DNA of 64,000 bases from CANKHA01 sp963750965 (GCA_963750965.1 CAVVSK010000010.1:1-64000), one strand, 5' to 3'. Shown: positions 8,983-18,524, counted from the stretch's first letter. Notes: generated by a model from the sequence alone, not told the origin. Program-made: numbers and translations.

Positions 8983-10089
8983 TTACTTGCGCAGGATCTC
9001 CCCCATGCGCTCCCTGATCTTTTCTTTGGTGCTCAGCGTGAATTCCCAGTTATAGGTGTCGAAATATTCGACGCCCGGCTTCGGGATGTTCTCGACGGGC
9101 ATCCAACTCGTGGCATCGATATCGGTGCGGGTGGGCGCGCCGCCGCGCGTGCGGGAGAACAGCTCCAGCCCTTCCTTCGACGCCATCCAGTTGATGAATA
9201 ACTTGGCGGCGTTGGGATGCGGCGCATTTGCCATCAGCGCGAGCTGGCCGACGCCGGCCGACGTCGAACCTGGCAGGTCGCTCAGCTCATAGATCGGATG
9301 GACGGCGATGCCTTCCTTCCTGAGCTTCTCCATGTCGTCGTCCTCAGCGCCAAGCGCGATGGCGAAGGAGCCGCGCATGATCCCGTCGGTAATCTGCCGG
9401 CGATCGCGGAGGATCCGCGGCTGCTGGTCGATGTAGAGCTTCTTGATGTAGTCCTCGCCGAACTGGACATAGAGGCGCGCGGCGTCGTTGCTGCCGGTGC
9501 CCGGCACGGTCGGATCATGCGCTACGATCTTGCCCTTCCATTTCGGATTGAGCAGATCCTGGGCCGACTTAATTTCTTCCGCCTTCACGATCGAGGTGTT
9601 GAGGTAGAACATCGCGCTGATCGTGTTGAACAGCCGCAGGATGTATTTGCCCTCCGGATCCATGAACCAGGGCTTGCCCTTCTGCCAATATTTGCCTTCG
9701 GTCACTTCCGGGTGGATCAGGACGGTGTCGTCGATCGGATCGATCATCTTTTCGCGATGGAAGATCGCCGCCATGGTCTGGATGCCGGAGAGGGCGACGT
9801 CGACGGTGTGGACCCCGGCATTGCGCTCGGCGCGCATCTTGGCAGCCGTCTCGCTGCTGCGGCCGCCAAGGTAATCAACCGTAATGCCGTATTTCGCCTT
9901 GAACGCCGCGGGCAACGTTGCACGCACTTGCGGATCGGGCGGCGCGATGATGACGACCTTGCCTTCCTTCTTCGCGTCGGCGACGAGCTGGTTCCACTTT
10001 TTTTCCCAGTCGGGCACCGTCTGAGCCGAAGCTTGAGCCAGAGCAAACGAGGCGTAAGCAACCATTGCCCATGCGAGGTGCTTCTTCAT
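8983..10089 (-). CDS. ABC transporter substrate-binding protein, AfuA/FbpA-like (group B)
   Basis: 368 aa. The signal peptide ends ...ALAQASAQTVPDWEKKWNQ. It carries KVVIIAPPDPQVRATLPAAF, GKIVAHDPTVPGTGSNDAA and the acidic motif AIALGAEDDDMEKLRKEG. The C terminus TRTDIDATSWMPVENIPKPG diverges from its neighbours. Features are intermediate between the 6782/7888 pair and the 10091/11194 pair, so it may represent a separate branch of group B. It starts 1 bp from the stop of the upstream paralogue, indicating co-transcription. Confidence 0.85.
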   Translation of the reverse strand: MKKHLAWAMVAYASFALAQASAQTVPDWEKKWNQLVADAKKEGKVVIIAPPDPQVRATLPAAFKAKYGITVDYLGGRSSETAAKMRAERNAGVHTVDVALSGIQTMAAIFHREKMIDPIDDTVLIHPEVTEGKYWQKGKPWFMDPEGKYILRLFNTISAMFYLNTSIVKAEEIKSAQDLLNPKWKGKIVAHDPTVPGTGSNDAARLYVQFGEDYIKKLYIDQQPRILRDRRQITDGIMRGSFAIALGAEDDDMEKLRKEGIAVHPIYELSDLPGSTSAGVGQLALMANAPHPNAAKLFINWMASKEGLELFSRTRGGAPTRTDIDATSWMPVENIPKPGVEYFDTYNWEFTLSTKEKIRERMGEILRK

Positions 10090-10090
10090 C

Positions 10091-11192
10091 TCACTTCCCC
10101 AACATTTCCTTGACCCGCAGGCGGATCTTTTCCTTGGTGTTCAGGACAAACTCCCAATTGTAGCTGTCGAAATACTCCACGTCGGATTTGGCGATCATTT
10201 CGGGATCAAGGAAACTCGTTTCATCGATGTCGTTGCGGGTAGGCGAGCAGCCGCGGTTGCGTGCGTAGATCTCCAATCCTTCCCTCGATGCGATCCAGTT
10301 GACGAACAGTCTGGCCGCGTTCGGATGCGGCGCATTGTTGAACAGCCCGACGTGCCCTTCACTCGGCGATACGATGTCTGACATGCCCTTTAGGCTGTAG
10401 ACCCGGTGAATTGGGAAGCCTTCCTTTTGCAGCTTCACCATTTCCTCGTCTTCCGCTCCCATCGCGATAGGCCAGGCGCCGCGCGCCAGACCATCGCCGA
10501 TCTGCCGCCGGTCGCGGCTCAGCACGGTTTTCTGGTCGATGTAGAGCTTTTTGACGAAATCCTCGCCGTACTGGATGTAGAAGCGTGCGGAGTCGCTGCT
10601 GCCGATCCCCGGCAAGGTCGGATCGGAGGTGACGATCTTTCCCTGAAATTTCGGATTGAGCAGGTCCTGGGCCGACTGGATTTCTTCCGGCTTCACGTAT
10701 TTGGTGTTCAGGTAGAACATCGGCGTGCGGGTATTGAAGATCCGCAGGATGTATTTGTCTTCTGGGTCGATGAACCAGAGCTTGCCGGACTTCCATTTGG
10801 AGCCGTCCGTGACTTCCGGGTCAATGAGAGCCGGCCGGAGCGGATCGAGCATCTTCTCGCCGTAGAAGATGGACGCCATCGTGAGCGTGCCGGAAAGCGC
10901 GACATCGATGGTGTAAATGCCCGATTGGCGCTCAGTGCGCAGGCGCGCGGCCATATCCGAGCTGCGGCCGCCGAGATATTCCACGGTGATGCCGTATTTC
11001 GCTTTGAACGCCGCCGGTATCGCCTCGCGCACCTGCGGGATCGGAGGGGGCGATGATGACCACCTTGCCCTCTTTCTTGGCGTCGGCGAGGAGCTTGTCC
11101 CAGCCCGGCGCAGGAGACTGCGCCCAGCTCTGGGTCAGAGTGGCGGCTGCGTGGAACGCCAGCGCCAGTGTAACGGCAAACCAATTCTTCAT
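10091..11192 (-). pseudogene. ABC transporter substrate-binding protein, AfuA/FbpA-like (group B), frameshifted
   Basis: The gene starts at ATG 11192 with a normal signal peptide (MKNWFAVTLALAFHAAATLT...) and reads KEGKVVIIAPSDP before a frame change. The rest, from VREAIPAAFKAKYGITVEYLGG to the end, is in another frame starting near 11032. Comparison with the neighbour at 11194 shows one extra G in the plus-strand run at 11037-11039. Removing it restores DPQVREAIP and a 366-aa protein. The body is normal: TSDPTLPGIGSSDSARFY, AMGAEDEEMVKL, NAPHPNAARLFVNW. It may be a sequencing error or a real inactivation. The downstream part alone would lack an export signal. Confidence 0.8.
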
Positions 11193-11193
11193 C

Positions 11194-12279
11194 TTACCTT
11201 CCCATCAGCTCCTTCATCCGGAGCCGGATCTTTTCCTTGGTATTGAGGACGAATTCCCAGTTGTAGCTGTCGAAATAGTCGACGCCTGCTTCAGGGATCA
11301 TGGCAGCGGGCAGGTAGCTCTCGGCATTGATGTCATTGCGGGTAGGGGCCCCGCCGCGGGCGCGGGAATAGACTTCCAACCCTTCCTTCGAGGCGATCCA
11401 ATTGACGAAGAGCTTGGCCGCGTTTGGATGCGGCGCATTGTTGAACAGACCAACGTGCCCGACGCTCGGGGAGACGATTTCCGACATTCCTTCGAGGCTG
11501 TAAACGCGGTGAATGGGGAAACCCTCCTTCTCCAGCCGCTCCATCTCCTCGTCTTCCGCCCCGAATGCGATGGGATAAGCGCCGCGCGCCAGCCCGTCGC
11601 CGATCTGCCGCCGGTCGCGGCTGATCAACATCTTCTGGTCGATGTAGAGCTTTTTGACGAAGTCCTCGCCGTACTGGATGTAGAAGCGTGCGGAGTCGCT
11701 GCTTCCAATCCCCGGCAGGGTTGGATCCGAGGTGATGATCTTGCCCTGGAATTTCGGATTGAGCAGGTCCTGCGCGGTTTTGATTTCTTCCGGCTTCACG
11801 TAGTTCGTATTCATGTAGAACATCGCGGTGCGGGTGCTGAACAGCCGCAGGATGTATTTGTCCTCGGGATCGATGAACCAGAGTTTGCCGGCCTTCCATT
11901 TTGAGCCGTCGGTCACATCCGGATCGAGGAGTATCGGCCTGATCGGGTCCAGCATTTTCTCGGTGTAGAAAATTGACGCCATCGTCAGCATGCCGGAAAG
12001 CGCGACATCGACTGTGTAGACGCCCGACGCGCGCTCGGTGCGCAGCCGCGCGGCCGTATCCGAGCTGCGGCCTCCGAGATATTCGACGGTGATGCCGTAT
12101 TTCGCCTTGAAGGCTTTCGGGATGCCCTCGCGCACCTGCGGATCGGGCGGGGCGATGATGACGACCTTGCCCTCCTTTTTGGCGTCGGCGACCAGCCTGT
12201 CCCAATCCTGGGAGGGACCCGATTGCGCCGCCGCGCAGGAAGCATAGAGCGCTAATGCCAACGCCAGAAGCTTGACCAT
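11194..12279 (-). CDS. ABC transporter substrate-binding protein, AfuA/FbpA-like (group B)
   Basis: 361 aa with signal peptide MVKLLALALALYASCAAA before QSGPSQDWDRLVADAKKEGK. It has KVVIIAPPDPQVREGIPKAF, the hinge TSDPTLPGIGSSDSARFYIQ, the acidic motif AFGAEDEEMERLEKEG and VYSLEGMSEIVSPSVGHVGL. It is the closest relative of the frameshifted gene at 10091 and serves as the reference for locating that frameshift. It starts 16 bp from the stop of the upstream group A gene. Ligand unknown. Confidence 0.86.
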   Translation of the reverse strand: MVKLLALALALYASCAAAQSGPSQDWDRLVADAKKEGKVVIIAPPDPQVREGIPKAFKAKYGITVEYLGGRSSDTAARLRTERASGVYTVDVALSGMLTMASIFYTEKMLDPIRPILLDPDVTDGSKWKAGKLWFIDPEDKYILRLFSTRTAMFYMNTNYVKPEEIKTAQDLLNPKFQGKIITSDPTLPGIGSSDSARFYIQYGEDFVKKLYIDQKMLISRDRRQIGDGLARGAYPIAFGAEDEEMERLEKEGFPIHRVYSLEGMSEIVSPSVGHVGLFNNAPHPNAAKLFVNWIASKEGLEVYSRARGGAPTRNDINAESYLPAAMIPEAGVDYFDSYNWEFVLNTKEKIRLRMKELMGR

Positions 12280-12295
12280 CGTTTTCTCTTTCTTG

Positions 12296-13381
12296 TTACT
12301 TCAACAACTCACGCACCTTTTCGGCGGTTTCGTTTCGGCCTTTCTGCAGCCAGCCGAATTCGGTGTCGTCCGGATATTTCACGCCCGGCTTCGGAATCAT
12401 CCGCGGGTCGAGGAAGGACTCGTCCACGTCGGTGCGCAACGTCACCGCCTCGTAGTCGCGCGAATAGATTTCCAGCGCTTCCTTGCCGGCAAACCAGTTG
12501 ATGAAAATTTTGGCCGCATTGGGATGCGGCGCCTTGTTGGCATAGGTCATCAGCAGCGGCGCGGAATTGACGCGGTTCGGGATTCCATCCAATTCGAAGA
12601 CCTCGTGCAGCTTGAAGCCATCCTTGATCAGCTGCTTCATGTCATCGGCGCGGCATGTCAGGCAGATCGGATAGGTGCCGCGCGCGAGCCAGTCGGTCAG
12701 CTGCCGGCGGTCGCGACTATAGACCGGCTGCTGATCGACATAGACTTTCTTGACGTATTCCGGGCCGAGCCCGACGTAAAAATGCACGGCGGTATTGGCG
12801 CCGCTGCCCATCAGGCGCGGGTCCTGGCTGGCGATCTTGCCCTTCCATTTCGGGTTGATCAGATCGTTCACATGCTTCATCTCTTCCGGCTTCACGAAGT
12901 CGGTATTGATGAACAACGTGTCGTTGACCGTCGAGAAGAGCATCATGATGTATTGCCCTTCGGGATCGATGAACGTTGGTGCGCCGCGTTTCCATTTCTT
13001 GCCGTCCGTCACGTCGGGATGGATCAACATCGGCTTGATCGGATCAAGCATCTTATGGGGATAGAGCGTCGTGACGGTGCTGCCGGCGCCGGCGAGATAG
13101 ATGTCGACCGAATAGATGCCAGAGGAACGCTCGGTCTGCACCCGTCCGATGATCTGGCTGGAGCTGCCGGCCAAGTACTCCACCTGGATGCCGTATTTCT
13201 TGGTGAATTGCGGGATCAGCTGGTTGCGCATCACCGGATCGGGCGAACCGACGACCACGACCTTGCCTTCCTTCTTCGCAGCGGCCAACGTTTCATCCCA
13301 CTGCTTCTGCCAGTCGGAAGGCTGCGCCACGGCTGCAGGCGCGAGCGCCAACGAGATCAGCAAGACCAGTAAGTTTTTCAT
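12296..13381 (-). CDS. ABC transporter substrate-binding protein, AfuA/FbpA-like (group A)
   Basis: 361 aa from the ATG at 13381, which has AGGGA upstream and opens a proper signal peptide (MKNLLVLLISLALAPAAVA, then QPSDWQKQWDE). A longer frame to 13420 exists but adds only charged residues ahead of the signal. Group A marks are GSPDPVMRNQLIPQFTKKYG, GKIASQDPRLMGSG, the CxxC motif PICLTCRADDMKQL, and the TLRTDVDESFLDPRMIPKPG tail. This is the last group A member before the block of five group B genes. Confidence 0.87.
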   Translation of the reverse strand: MKNLLVLLISLALAPAAVAQPSDWQKQWDETLAAAKKEGKVVVVGSPDPVMRNQLIPQFTKKYGIQVEYLAGSSSQIIGRVQTERSSGIYSVDIYLAGAGSTVTTLYPHKMLDPIKPMLIHPDVTDGKKWKRGAPTFIDPEGQYIMMLFSTVNDTLFINTDFVKPEEMKHVNDLINPKWKGKIASQDPRLMGSGANTAVHFYVGLGPEYVKKVYVDQQPVYSRDRRQLTDWLARGTYPICLTCRADDMKQLIKDGFKLHEVFELDGIPNRVNSAPLLMTYANKAPHPNAAKIFINWFAGKEALEIYSRDYEAVTLRTDVDESFLDPRMIPKPGVKYPDDTEFGWLQKGRNETAEKVRELLK

Positions 13382-13406
13382 GGTTATTTCCCTAAACGCG
13401 CGCGGC

Positions 13407-14501
13407 TCAGCGGATTGCAAGCGCCTCTTTCATTTTTTCAGCGGCCTCTAGTCTCCCGTTGGCTATCCATTTCGCATCGATGGCCTCGAAATACGATACG
13501 CCCGGCTTGGGAACAACACGAGGATCGAGGAAGGACTCGTCCACGTCCGTCCGCATGGTCGCCGTGCGGTTTTCGCGCGAATAAATCTCCAAGGCCTCCT
13601 TGCCGGCTAGCCAATTCACGAAAACGCGCGCAGCATTTGGATGCGGTGCCTTGTTGGCGTAAGTCAAAAGAAACGGAGAAGCAGTGACACGATTGCGGAT
13701 GCCTTCTATCTCAAAGACCTCCTGAAGTTTGAAGCCCTCTTTCGTTAGCTCGTTAGCGCCTTCAATCTTGCACGACAAACAGATCGGATAGTTGCCGCGG
13801 GCAAGCCAATCGATCAGCTGGCGCCGGTCCTTGCTGAAGGTCGGCTTCTGGTCGACGTAGAGCCTCCTGACGTAATCCGGCCCGAGCTCATTCAGCCAAT
13901 GCAGCGCCATGCCGGCGCCGCTGTTGCTGTCTGTTTTTGGATCTTCCGCCGAGATCTTCTCTTTCCATTTGGAGTTGAGCAGATCCTTGGCGGAACGGAT
14001 CTCGCTCGGCTTGACGTAGTCGGCATTGACCATCAGCAAGCTTTCGACGCTGCTGAAAAGCACCAACACGTATTGCTCTTCAGCGTCGGCGAACCACGGT
14101 TTGCCGCGCTTCCATTTAGCAGCGTCGGTGACCTGGGGATGGATGAGCAGCGGTTTCAGCGGATCGATCATCTTTTCGGGGTGTAGCGAATAAAAGGTGG
14201 AACCCGCCCCGGCCATGTAGACGTCGATCAGATAAAGGCCGGAGCTCCGCTCTATGCGTATCCGGCCCAGGGTCTGGCTGGACCGGCCGGCTAGGAATTC
14301 CACCTGGATGCCGAACTGCTTGGTGAATCTCGGGATGATTTCATTGCGCATCACCGGATCGGGCGAGCCGACGACGACGACCTTGCCTTCCTTCTTTGCG
14401 GCGGCAACGGTTTCATCCCATTGTTTCTGCCAGTCGGAGGGCTGCGCGATCGCGGCCGGTGCGAGGGCCAGCGACATCAGCAAGGCTATTGTTGTTTTCA
14501 T
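13407..14501 (-). CDS. ABC transporter substrate-binding protein, AfuA/FbpA-like (group A)
   Basis: 364 aa. The ATG at 14501 has GGGGAG 6 nt upstream. Signal peptide MKTTIALLMSLALAPAAIA, then QPSDWQKQWDETVAAAKKEGK. It carries GSPDPVMRNEIIPRF, KISAEDPKTDSNSGAGM and the CxxC variant PICLSCKIEGANEL, shared with the gene at 14556. The CLSC form, the following acidic-to-EGA change and the ENRTATMRTDVDESF tail mark this adjacent pair as a sub-branch of group A, again suggesting tandem duplication. Confidence 0.87.
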   Translation of the reverse strand: MKTTIALLMSLALAPAAIAQPSDWQKQWDETVAAAKKEGKVVVVGSPDPVMRNEIIPRFTKQFGIQVEFLAGRSSQTLGRIRIERSSGLYLIDVYMAGAGSTFYSLHPEKMIDPLKPLLIHPQVTDAAKWKRGKPWFADAEEQYVLVLFSSVESLLMVNADYVKPSEIRSAKDLLNSKWKEKISAEDPKTDSNSGAGMALHWLNELGPDYVRRLYVDQKPTFSKDRRQLIDWLARGNYPICLSCKIEGANELTKEGFKLQEVFEIEGIRNRVTASPFLLTYANKAPHPNAARVFVNWLAGKEALEIYSRENRTATMRTDVDESFLDPRVVPKPGVSYFEAIDAKWIANGRLEAAEKMKEALAIR

Positions 14502-14555
14502 TTTTTTCTCCCCGGCTACATGAATCCGTTTCAGCAGTGCCTCGGCCTCGGCAAG

Positions 14556-15650
14556 TCATGGGCTTTTCAGGGCCTGCAGCATCTTCTCGGCCGCTTCCTT
14601 GCGGCCAGCGGTTATCCATTTGATGTCGGTAACGTCGACATAACTTACGCCCGGGCGGGGAATGACGCGCGGATCCAGAAATGATTCATCCACGTCGGTG
14701 CGCAGCGTCGCTGTGCCGTTTTCGCGGGAGTAGATTTCCAGCGCTTCCTTGCCGACAAGCCAGTTCACGAAAATACGCGCGGCGTTGGGGTGCGGAGCTT
14801 TATTGGCGTAACTCAGCAAAAACGGCGACGAATTGATGCGGTTGGGTATGCCCTCGAGCTCAAAGACCTCAAACAGATTGAAGCCTGCATCTTTCAGCTC
14901 ACTCGCGCCTTCTTCCTTGCAGGACAGGCAGATCGGATATTTGCCCTGCGCCAGCCAGTCGACCATCTGGCGGCGGTCGTTGCTGACGGTGATCTTCTGG
15001 CCGAAATGCAGCTTTCGCATGAACTCCGGTCCCAGTTGGTGGAACCAGTGCAATGAGCTGCCGGCGCCGCCCCCACCGGCTCGCCCCAAAGGATCTTCCG
15101 ACGAGATTTTGCCCTTCCACTTCGGGTCGAGGAGATCCTGTATAGAGCGCAACTCCTCCCGCGTGACGTGGTCGGTATTGATAAAGAGAAGGCTCTGGAC
15201 ACTGCTGAACAGCATCAGCACATAGCCTTCCTCGTCGACGAACCAGGGCTTGCCCCGTTTCCACTTTGCGGGATCAGTGACTTCAGGATGGATGAGCAGC
15301 GGCTTCAGAGGATCGAGCATCTTTTCCGGCAGCAGTGTGAAAAAGGTGGTGCCGGCGCCCGACATATAGACATCGATCAGATATTGCCCGGCAGCGCGCT
15401 CGAGCCGCACCTTGCTGATGATCTGGCTGGAGCGTCCCGCGATAAAATCGACCTGGATGCCGTAAAGCTCGGTGAATCGCGGGATGATCTGGTTGCGCAT
15501 CACCGGATCGGGTGAGCCGGCGACGACCACCTTGCCCTCCTTCTTCGCGGCGGCAAGCGTCTCGTTCCATTGCTTTTGCCAATCGGCGGACTGCGCGAAG
15601 GCCGCCGGCGCGCACATGATCGACATCAGCAAGGCGAGTATTGTCTTCAC
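14556..15650 (-). CDS. ABC transporter substrate-binding protein, AfuA/FbpA-like (group A), first of the array
   Basis: 364 aa from GTG at 15650, chosen because GGGAGG lies 4 nt upstream and the product begins with a typical signal peptide (VKTILALLMSIMCAPAAFA, then QSADWQKQWNE). The frame stays open to 15695, overlapping the permease, but that extension has no signal character. It has GSPDPVMRNQIIPRFTELYG, GKISSEDPLGRAGGGGAG and the CxxC form PICLSCKEEGASEL. It directly follows the permease gene and is therefore the most likely primary partner of the transporter core. Confidence 0.87.
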   Translation of the reverse strand: MKTILALLMSIMCAPAAFAQSADWQKQWNETLAAAKKEGKVVVAGSPDPVMRNQIIPRFTELYGIQVDFIAGRSSQIISKVRLERAAGQYLIDVYMSGAGTTFFTLLPEKMLDPLKPLLIHPEVTDPAKWKRGKPWFVDEEGYVLMLFSSVQSLLFINTDHVTREELRSIQDLLDPKWKGKISSEDPLGRAGGGGAGSSLHWFHQLGPEFMRKLHFGQKITVSNDRRQMVDWLAQGKYPICLSCKEEGASELKDAGFNLFEVFELEGIPNRINSSPFLLSYANKAPHPNAARIFVNWLVGKEALEIYSRENGTATLRTDVDESFLDPRVIPRPGVSYVDVTDIKWITAGRKEAAEKMLQALKSP

Positions 15651-15684
15651 GCTGCCTCCCGAAGCCGCGTTGATTTTTTTGACG

Positions 15685-17442
15685 CTAAACCGCACCGCGC
15701 GGCTTGGCTTCCTCCCGTGACGGGCCGGTGAGCCTCAGGCCAAACCTTCTGCCGACCAGCATCATCACGCAGATGATGCCGGTGATCAGCAGCCCAAGAG
15801 CCGCAGCGCGTTCGATTTCGCCCGTGAAGCTATATTCCAGCAGCAGGATCGACAGCGGCCGTGACTCGGCGCTGTAGAGCAGCACCGGCGTGCTGATGCT
15901 GGTCAGTGCGCTGCCGAAGTTTAGCATGCCGACAGTGACGGCGATCGGCGCGACCAGCGGCAGCAGGATGCGCAGATAGGTGTAGCTCCAGGATGCGCCG
16001 GAGACGCGCGCCGATTCTTCGAGATCGGGTCCGAGCTGCATGAATCCCGACTTGAAGGCCTGGGTGCTGACCGGACTGTCGTTGATGGTAAGCGCCAGCG
16101 CGATGCCCCACACGGTGCCGTAGAGAATGCCGCGCAACGGCGTCGCCAGGAAGATCCAGAGCAGACCCAGGCTCATCAGGATGCCTGGGACGACCCACGG
16201 CAGCCAGCAGAAGAATTCCAGCGCGGCCGGGGCGACCAGCTTCCTTGATGCCAGCAAGTAGCCGACGATGGAGTAGATCAGGATGCCGAGGATGGCGGTG
16301 GTGGAGGCGATGATCAGGCTGTTCTTCAATGAGCCGATGAACAGCGGATCGCCCAGCAGGTTCTGCCAATGCGCCAGCGTGAAGGGGTTGCTGATGTTGA
16401 AGAAACCGTAGCGCCGCATGAAGGAGCCGATGATCAGGAAGATCAGCGGCAGCACCATCATGATCAGGAACCAGGCAACGATTCCCCCAAGCGCGACATA
16501 GCGCCACTTTCCGAGCTTCACCCGCAGCGTGGAATAACCCGAGCCGGTCACCACCGTGAACTTTTTCTTGCCCTGCAGATAGCTGCGATAGAAGAAGGCC
16601 AGTACGAACAACACCAGCAGGAAGACCGAGCCGAGCGCGGTGGCTTCGCCATAGGCCGGCGGTTCCTGGCGCAGATAGTCGTAAATGCGCGTGCCATAGA
16701 CATAGATGCGCGCAGGCAGGCCGAGCAGCAGTTCGGTGTTGAACGATTCCAGTCCCTTGATGAAGCTGAGCACCGCGATCGCAAGGATCATCGGCGACAA
16801 CACGGGGAAGGTGATCCGCCACAGCGTGGTGAAGGTGTTGGCACCGGACACCCGGGCGGCTTCTTCCAGGCTGGCGCCAAGCCGGCGGAATACGGGCGTC
16901 AGCAACATGACGTTGAGCCAGATTCCGCCGGTGCCGAGATGCACCCAGACGATGCCCCAGAAGCTGTAGGGATTGAAGAGCGGGCCGTCCACGAAAGGCA
17001 GGTACTTCGCGGCGGTGTTGAGGAAGCCGAAATGCGGATCGAGCAGCAGGATCCAGGCAAGCGTCAGCGGGAAGTCCGGTACGAAATAGGCGAACCAGCA
17101 CAGGAACTCGATGGCGTTACCGCCGGGCATGTCGGTGCGCGCGATCAGCCAGGCCACGATCACCGACAAGGTTAGCGAGGGGATCAGCCGCACCACCGAG
17201 AACAGGAAGCTCATCCACAACGAGCTCAATGTCTGCGGATCGGAGAAGGCGCGCACCCAGTTTTCGACACCCCAGCTCCAAGGTTGTCCCGGCGCGGCAG
17301 TATTAAAGCTGCCGGCAAGCATGAACGTGATCGGCAGCGCCATGACCAGGCAGAAGAACAGCAGAACAAATATTTCCGCGATGCGCACGCCGCGCAGTCT
17401 CGGCCAGGAGGATGCAAGGGGAGGGGCTGCGATCGTGCTCAT
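15685..17442 (-). CDS. ABC transporter permease, fused double FbpB/AfuB-like
   Basis: 585 aa inner-membrane protein made of two fused permease units of about six transmembrane helices each, as in Fe3+- and thiamine-type permeases (FbpB/ThiP architecture). Each half carries an EAA loop for docking the ATPase: LEEAARVSGANTFTTLWRI in the first and LEESARVSGASWSYTYLRI in the second. Its ATG overlaps the stop of the ATPase gene by 4 bp (ATGA). It is the only permease near ten exported binding proteins, so it probably accepts several of them. Confidence 0.9.
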   Translation of the reverse strand: MSTIAAPPLASSWPRLRGVRIAEIFVLLFFCLVMALPITFMLAGSFNTAAPGQPWSWGVENWVRAFSDPQTLSSLWMSFLFSVVRLIPSLTLSVIVAWLIARTDMPGGNAIEFLCWFAYFVPDFPLTLAWILLLDPHFGFLNTAAKYLPFVDGPLFNPYSFWGIVWVHLGTGGIWLNVMLLTPVFRRLGASLEEAARVSGANTFTTLWRITFPVLSPMILAIAVLSFIKGLESFNTELLLGLPARIYVYGTRIYDYLRQEPPAYGEATALGSVFLLVLFVLAFFYRSYLQGKKKFTVVTGSGYSTLRVKLGKWRYVALGGIVAWFLIMMVLPLIFLIIGSFMRRYGFFNISNPFTLAHWQNLLGDPLFIGSLKNSLIIASTTAILGILIYSIVGYLLASRKLVAPAALEFFCWLPWVVPGILMSLGLLWIFLATPLRGILYGTVWGIALALTINDSPVSTQAFKSGFMQLGPDLEESARVSGASWSYTYLRILLPLVAPIAVTVGMLNFGSALTSISTPVLLYSAESRPLSILLLEYSFTGEIERAAALGLLITGIICVMMLVGRRFGLRLTGPSREEAKPRGAV

Positions 17443-18524
17443 TGGGGTAGTGCCGTGACGCGAGCAGGATCGAACACGAGGCGGACACCGGCGCCGACGG
17501 CGTAGTTGTCACGCTTACTCGCCGGCATTAGGAGCGTGCGGCCCGCCGCTTCGATCGTGTATTCGAGGTGATCGCCCATATAGGCGACATGCTCCACCTT
17601 GCCGGCCACCTGATTGGGCGCGAGTTCGCCCGCCGGCAGCAGCGATATGTCTTCCGGCCGCGAAAGGATGCGCACGCCGGCGCCTTCGCCAAATGAGATG
17701 TCGCCGTTGACCATGACGCGGCCAGCGCCCTGGACGTCAACGACGCTTTGACCCGCGTCTTTACGCATCGTGCCTTTGAGAATGATGGTCCGCCCGAGAA
17801 AATCACCGACGAAGCGCGTGTGGGGATGCTCGTACACTTCCGCCGGGCTGCCGACCTGCTCCAGCTTGCCTTGGTTGACCACGGCAATGCGGTCGGACAG
17901 CGCCAATGCCTCCGCCTGGTCGTGAGTAACATAGACTACCGCGAGGTTCAGGCGTTTGTGCAGCGCGTGCAATTCCTCGCGCATCTGCTCGCGCAGCTTA
18001 ACGTCGAGGTTAGATAGCGGCTCGTCGAGCAGCAGAAGAGCGGGTGTGTAGACAATGGCGCGCGCCAGCGCGACTCGCTGTTGCTGGCCGCCGGATAACT
18101 CGGTTGAGCCACGATCTTCGAAACCCCCAAGGCCGACAACCTCCAACGCTTCGAGTACCCGCTTGCGGATTGTCGCCCTCGACTCCCCGCGCACGCGCAG
18201 CGGAAAGGCCACGTTTTCGAACACAGTGAGATGCGGCCAGATCGCATAGGACTGGAACACCATTCCCATGTTGCGCTTGTCGATCGGCACCAGGATGTTG
18301 CGAGCAGGCGCCGCAAGGGTGCGCCCCAGCAGCGTGATCTCACCGGCATCGGGCGTCTCCAGGCCGGCGAGCAGACGCAGCGTGGTAGTCTTGCCACAGC
18401 CGGAAGGGCCGAGGAGGGTGAAGAATTCACCCGGCGCGACGGTGAAAGTGATTCCGTCAACGACCGTGGTCTCGCCGTAACGCTTCACGACGTTCGAAAA
18501 TTCGAGAAGTACGTTACCCGACAA
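17439..18524 (-). CDS. ABC transporter ATP-binding protein (FbpC/PotA/UgpC-like)
   Basis: 361 aa. The start is TTG at 18524, supported by GGGAGGG about 7 nt upstream. The ATPase domain has Walker A GPSGCGKT (residues 39-46), signature LSGGQQQR, Walker B LLLLDEPLSNLD and the H-loop YVTHDQAEAL. A C-terminal TOBE-type beta domain of about 120 residues (ILSRPEDISLLPAG...) gives the length of the carbohydrate/iron/polyamine importer ATPases. It energises the permease encoded immediately downstream, with a 4-bp overlap. Confidence 0.9.
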   Translation of the reverse strand: MSGNVLLEFSNVVKRYGETTVVDGITFTVAPGEFFTLLGPSGCGKTTTLRLLAGLETPDAGEITLLGRTLAAPARNILVPIDKRNMGMVFQSYAIWPHLTVFENVAFPLRVRGESRATIRKRVLEALEVVGLGGFEDRGSTELSGGQQQRVALARAIVYTPALLLLDEPLSNLDVKLREQMREELHALHKRLNLAVVYVTHDQAEALALSDRIAVVNQGKLEQVGSPAEVYEHPHTRFVGDFLGRTIILKGTMRKDAGQSVVDVQGAGRVMVNGDISFGEGAGVRILSRPEDISLLPAGELAPNQVAGKVEHVAYMGDHLEYTIEAAGRTLLMPASKRDNYAVGAGVRLVFDPARVTALPQ

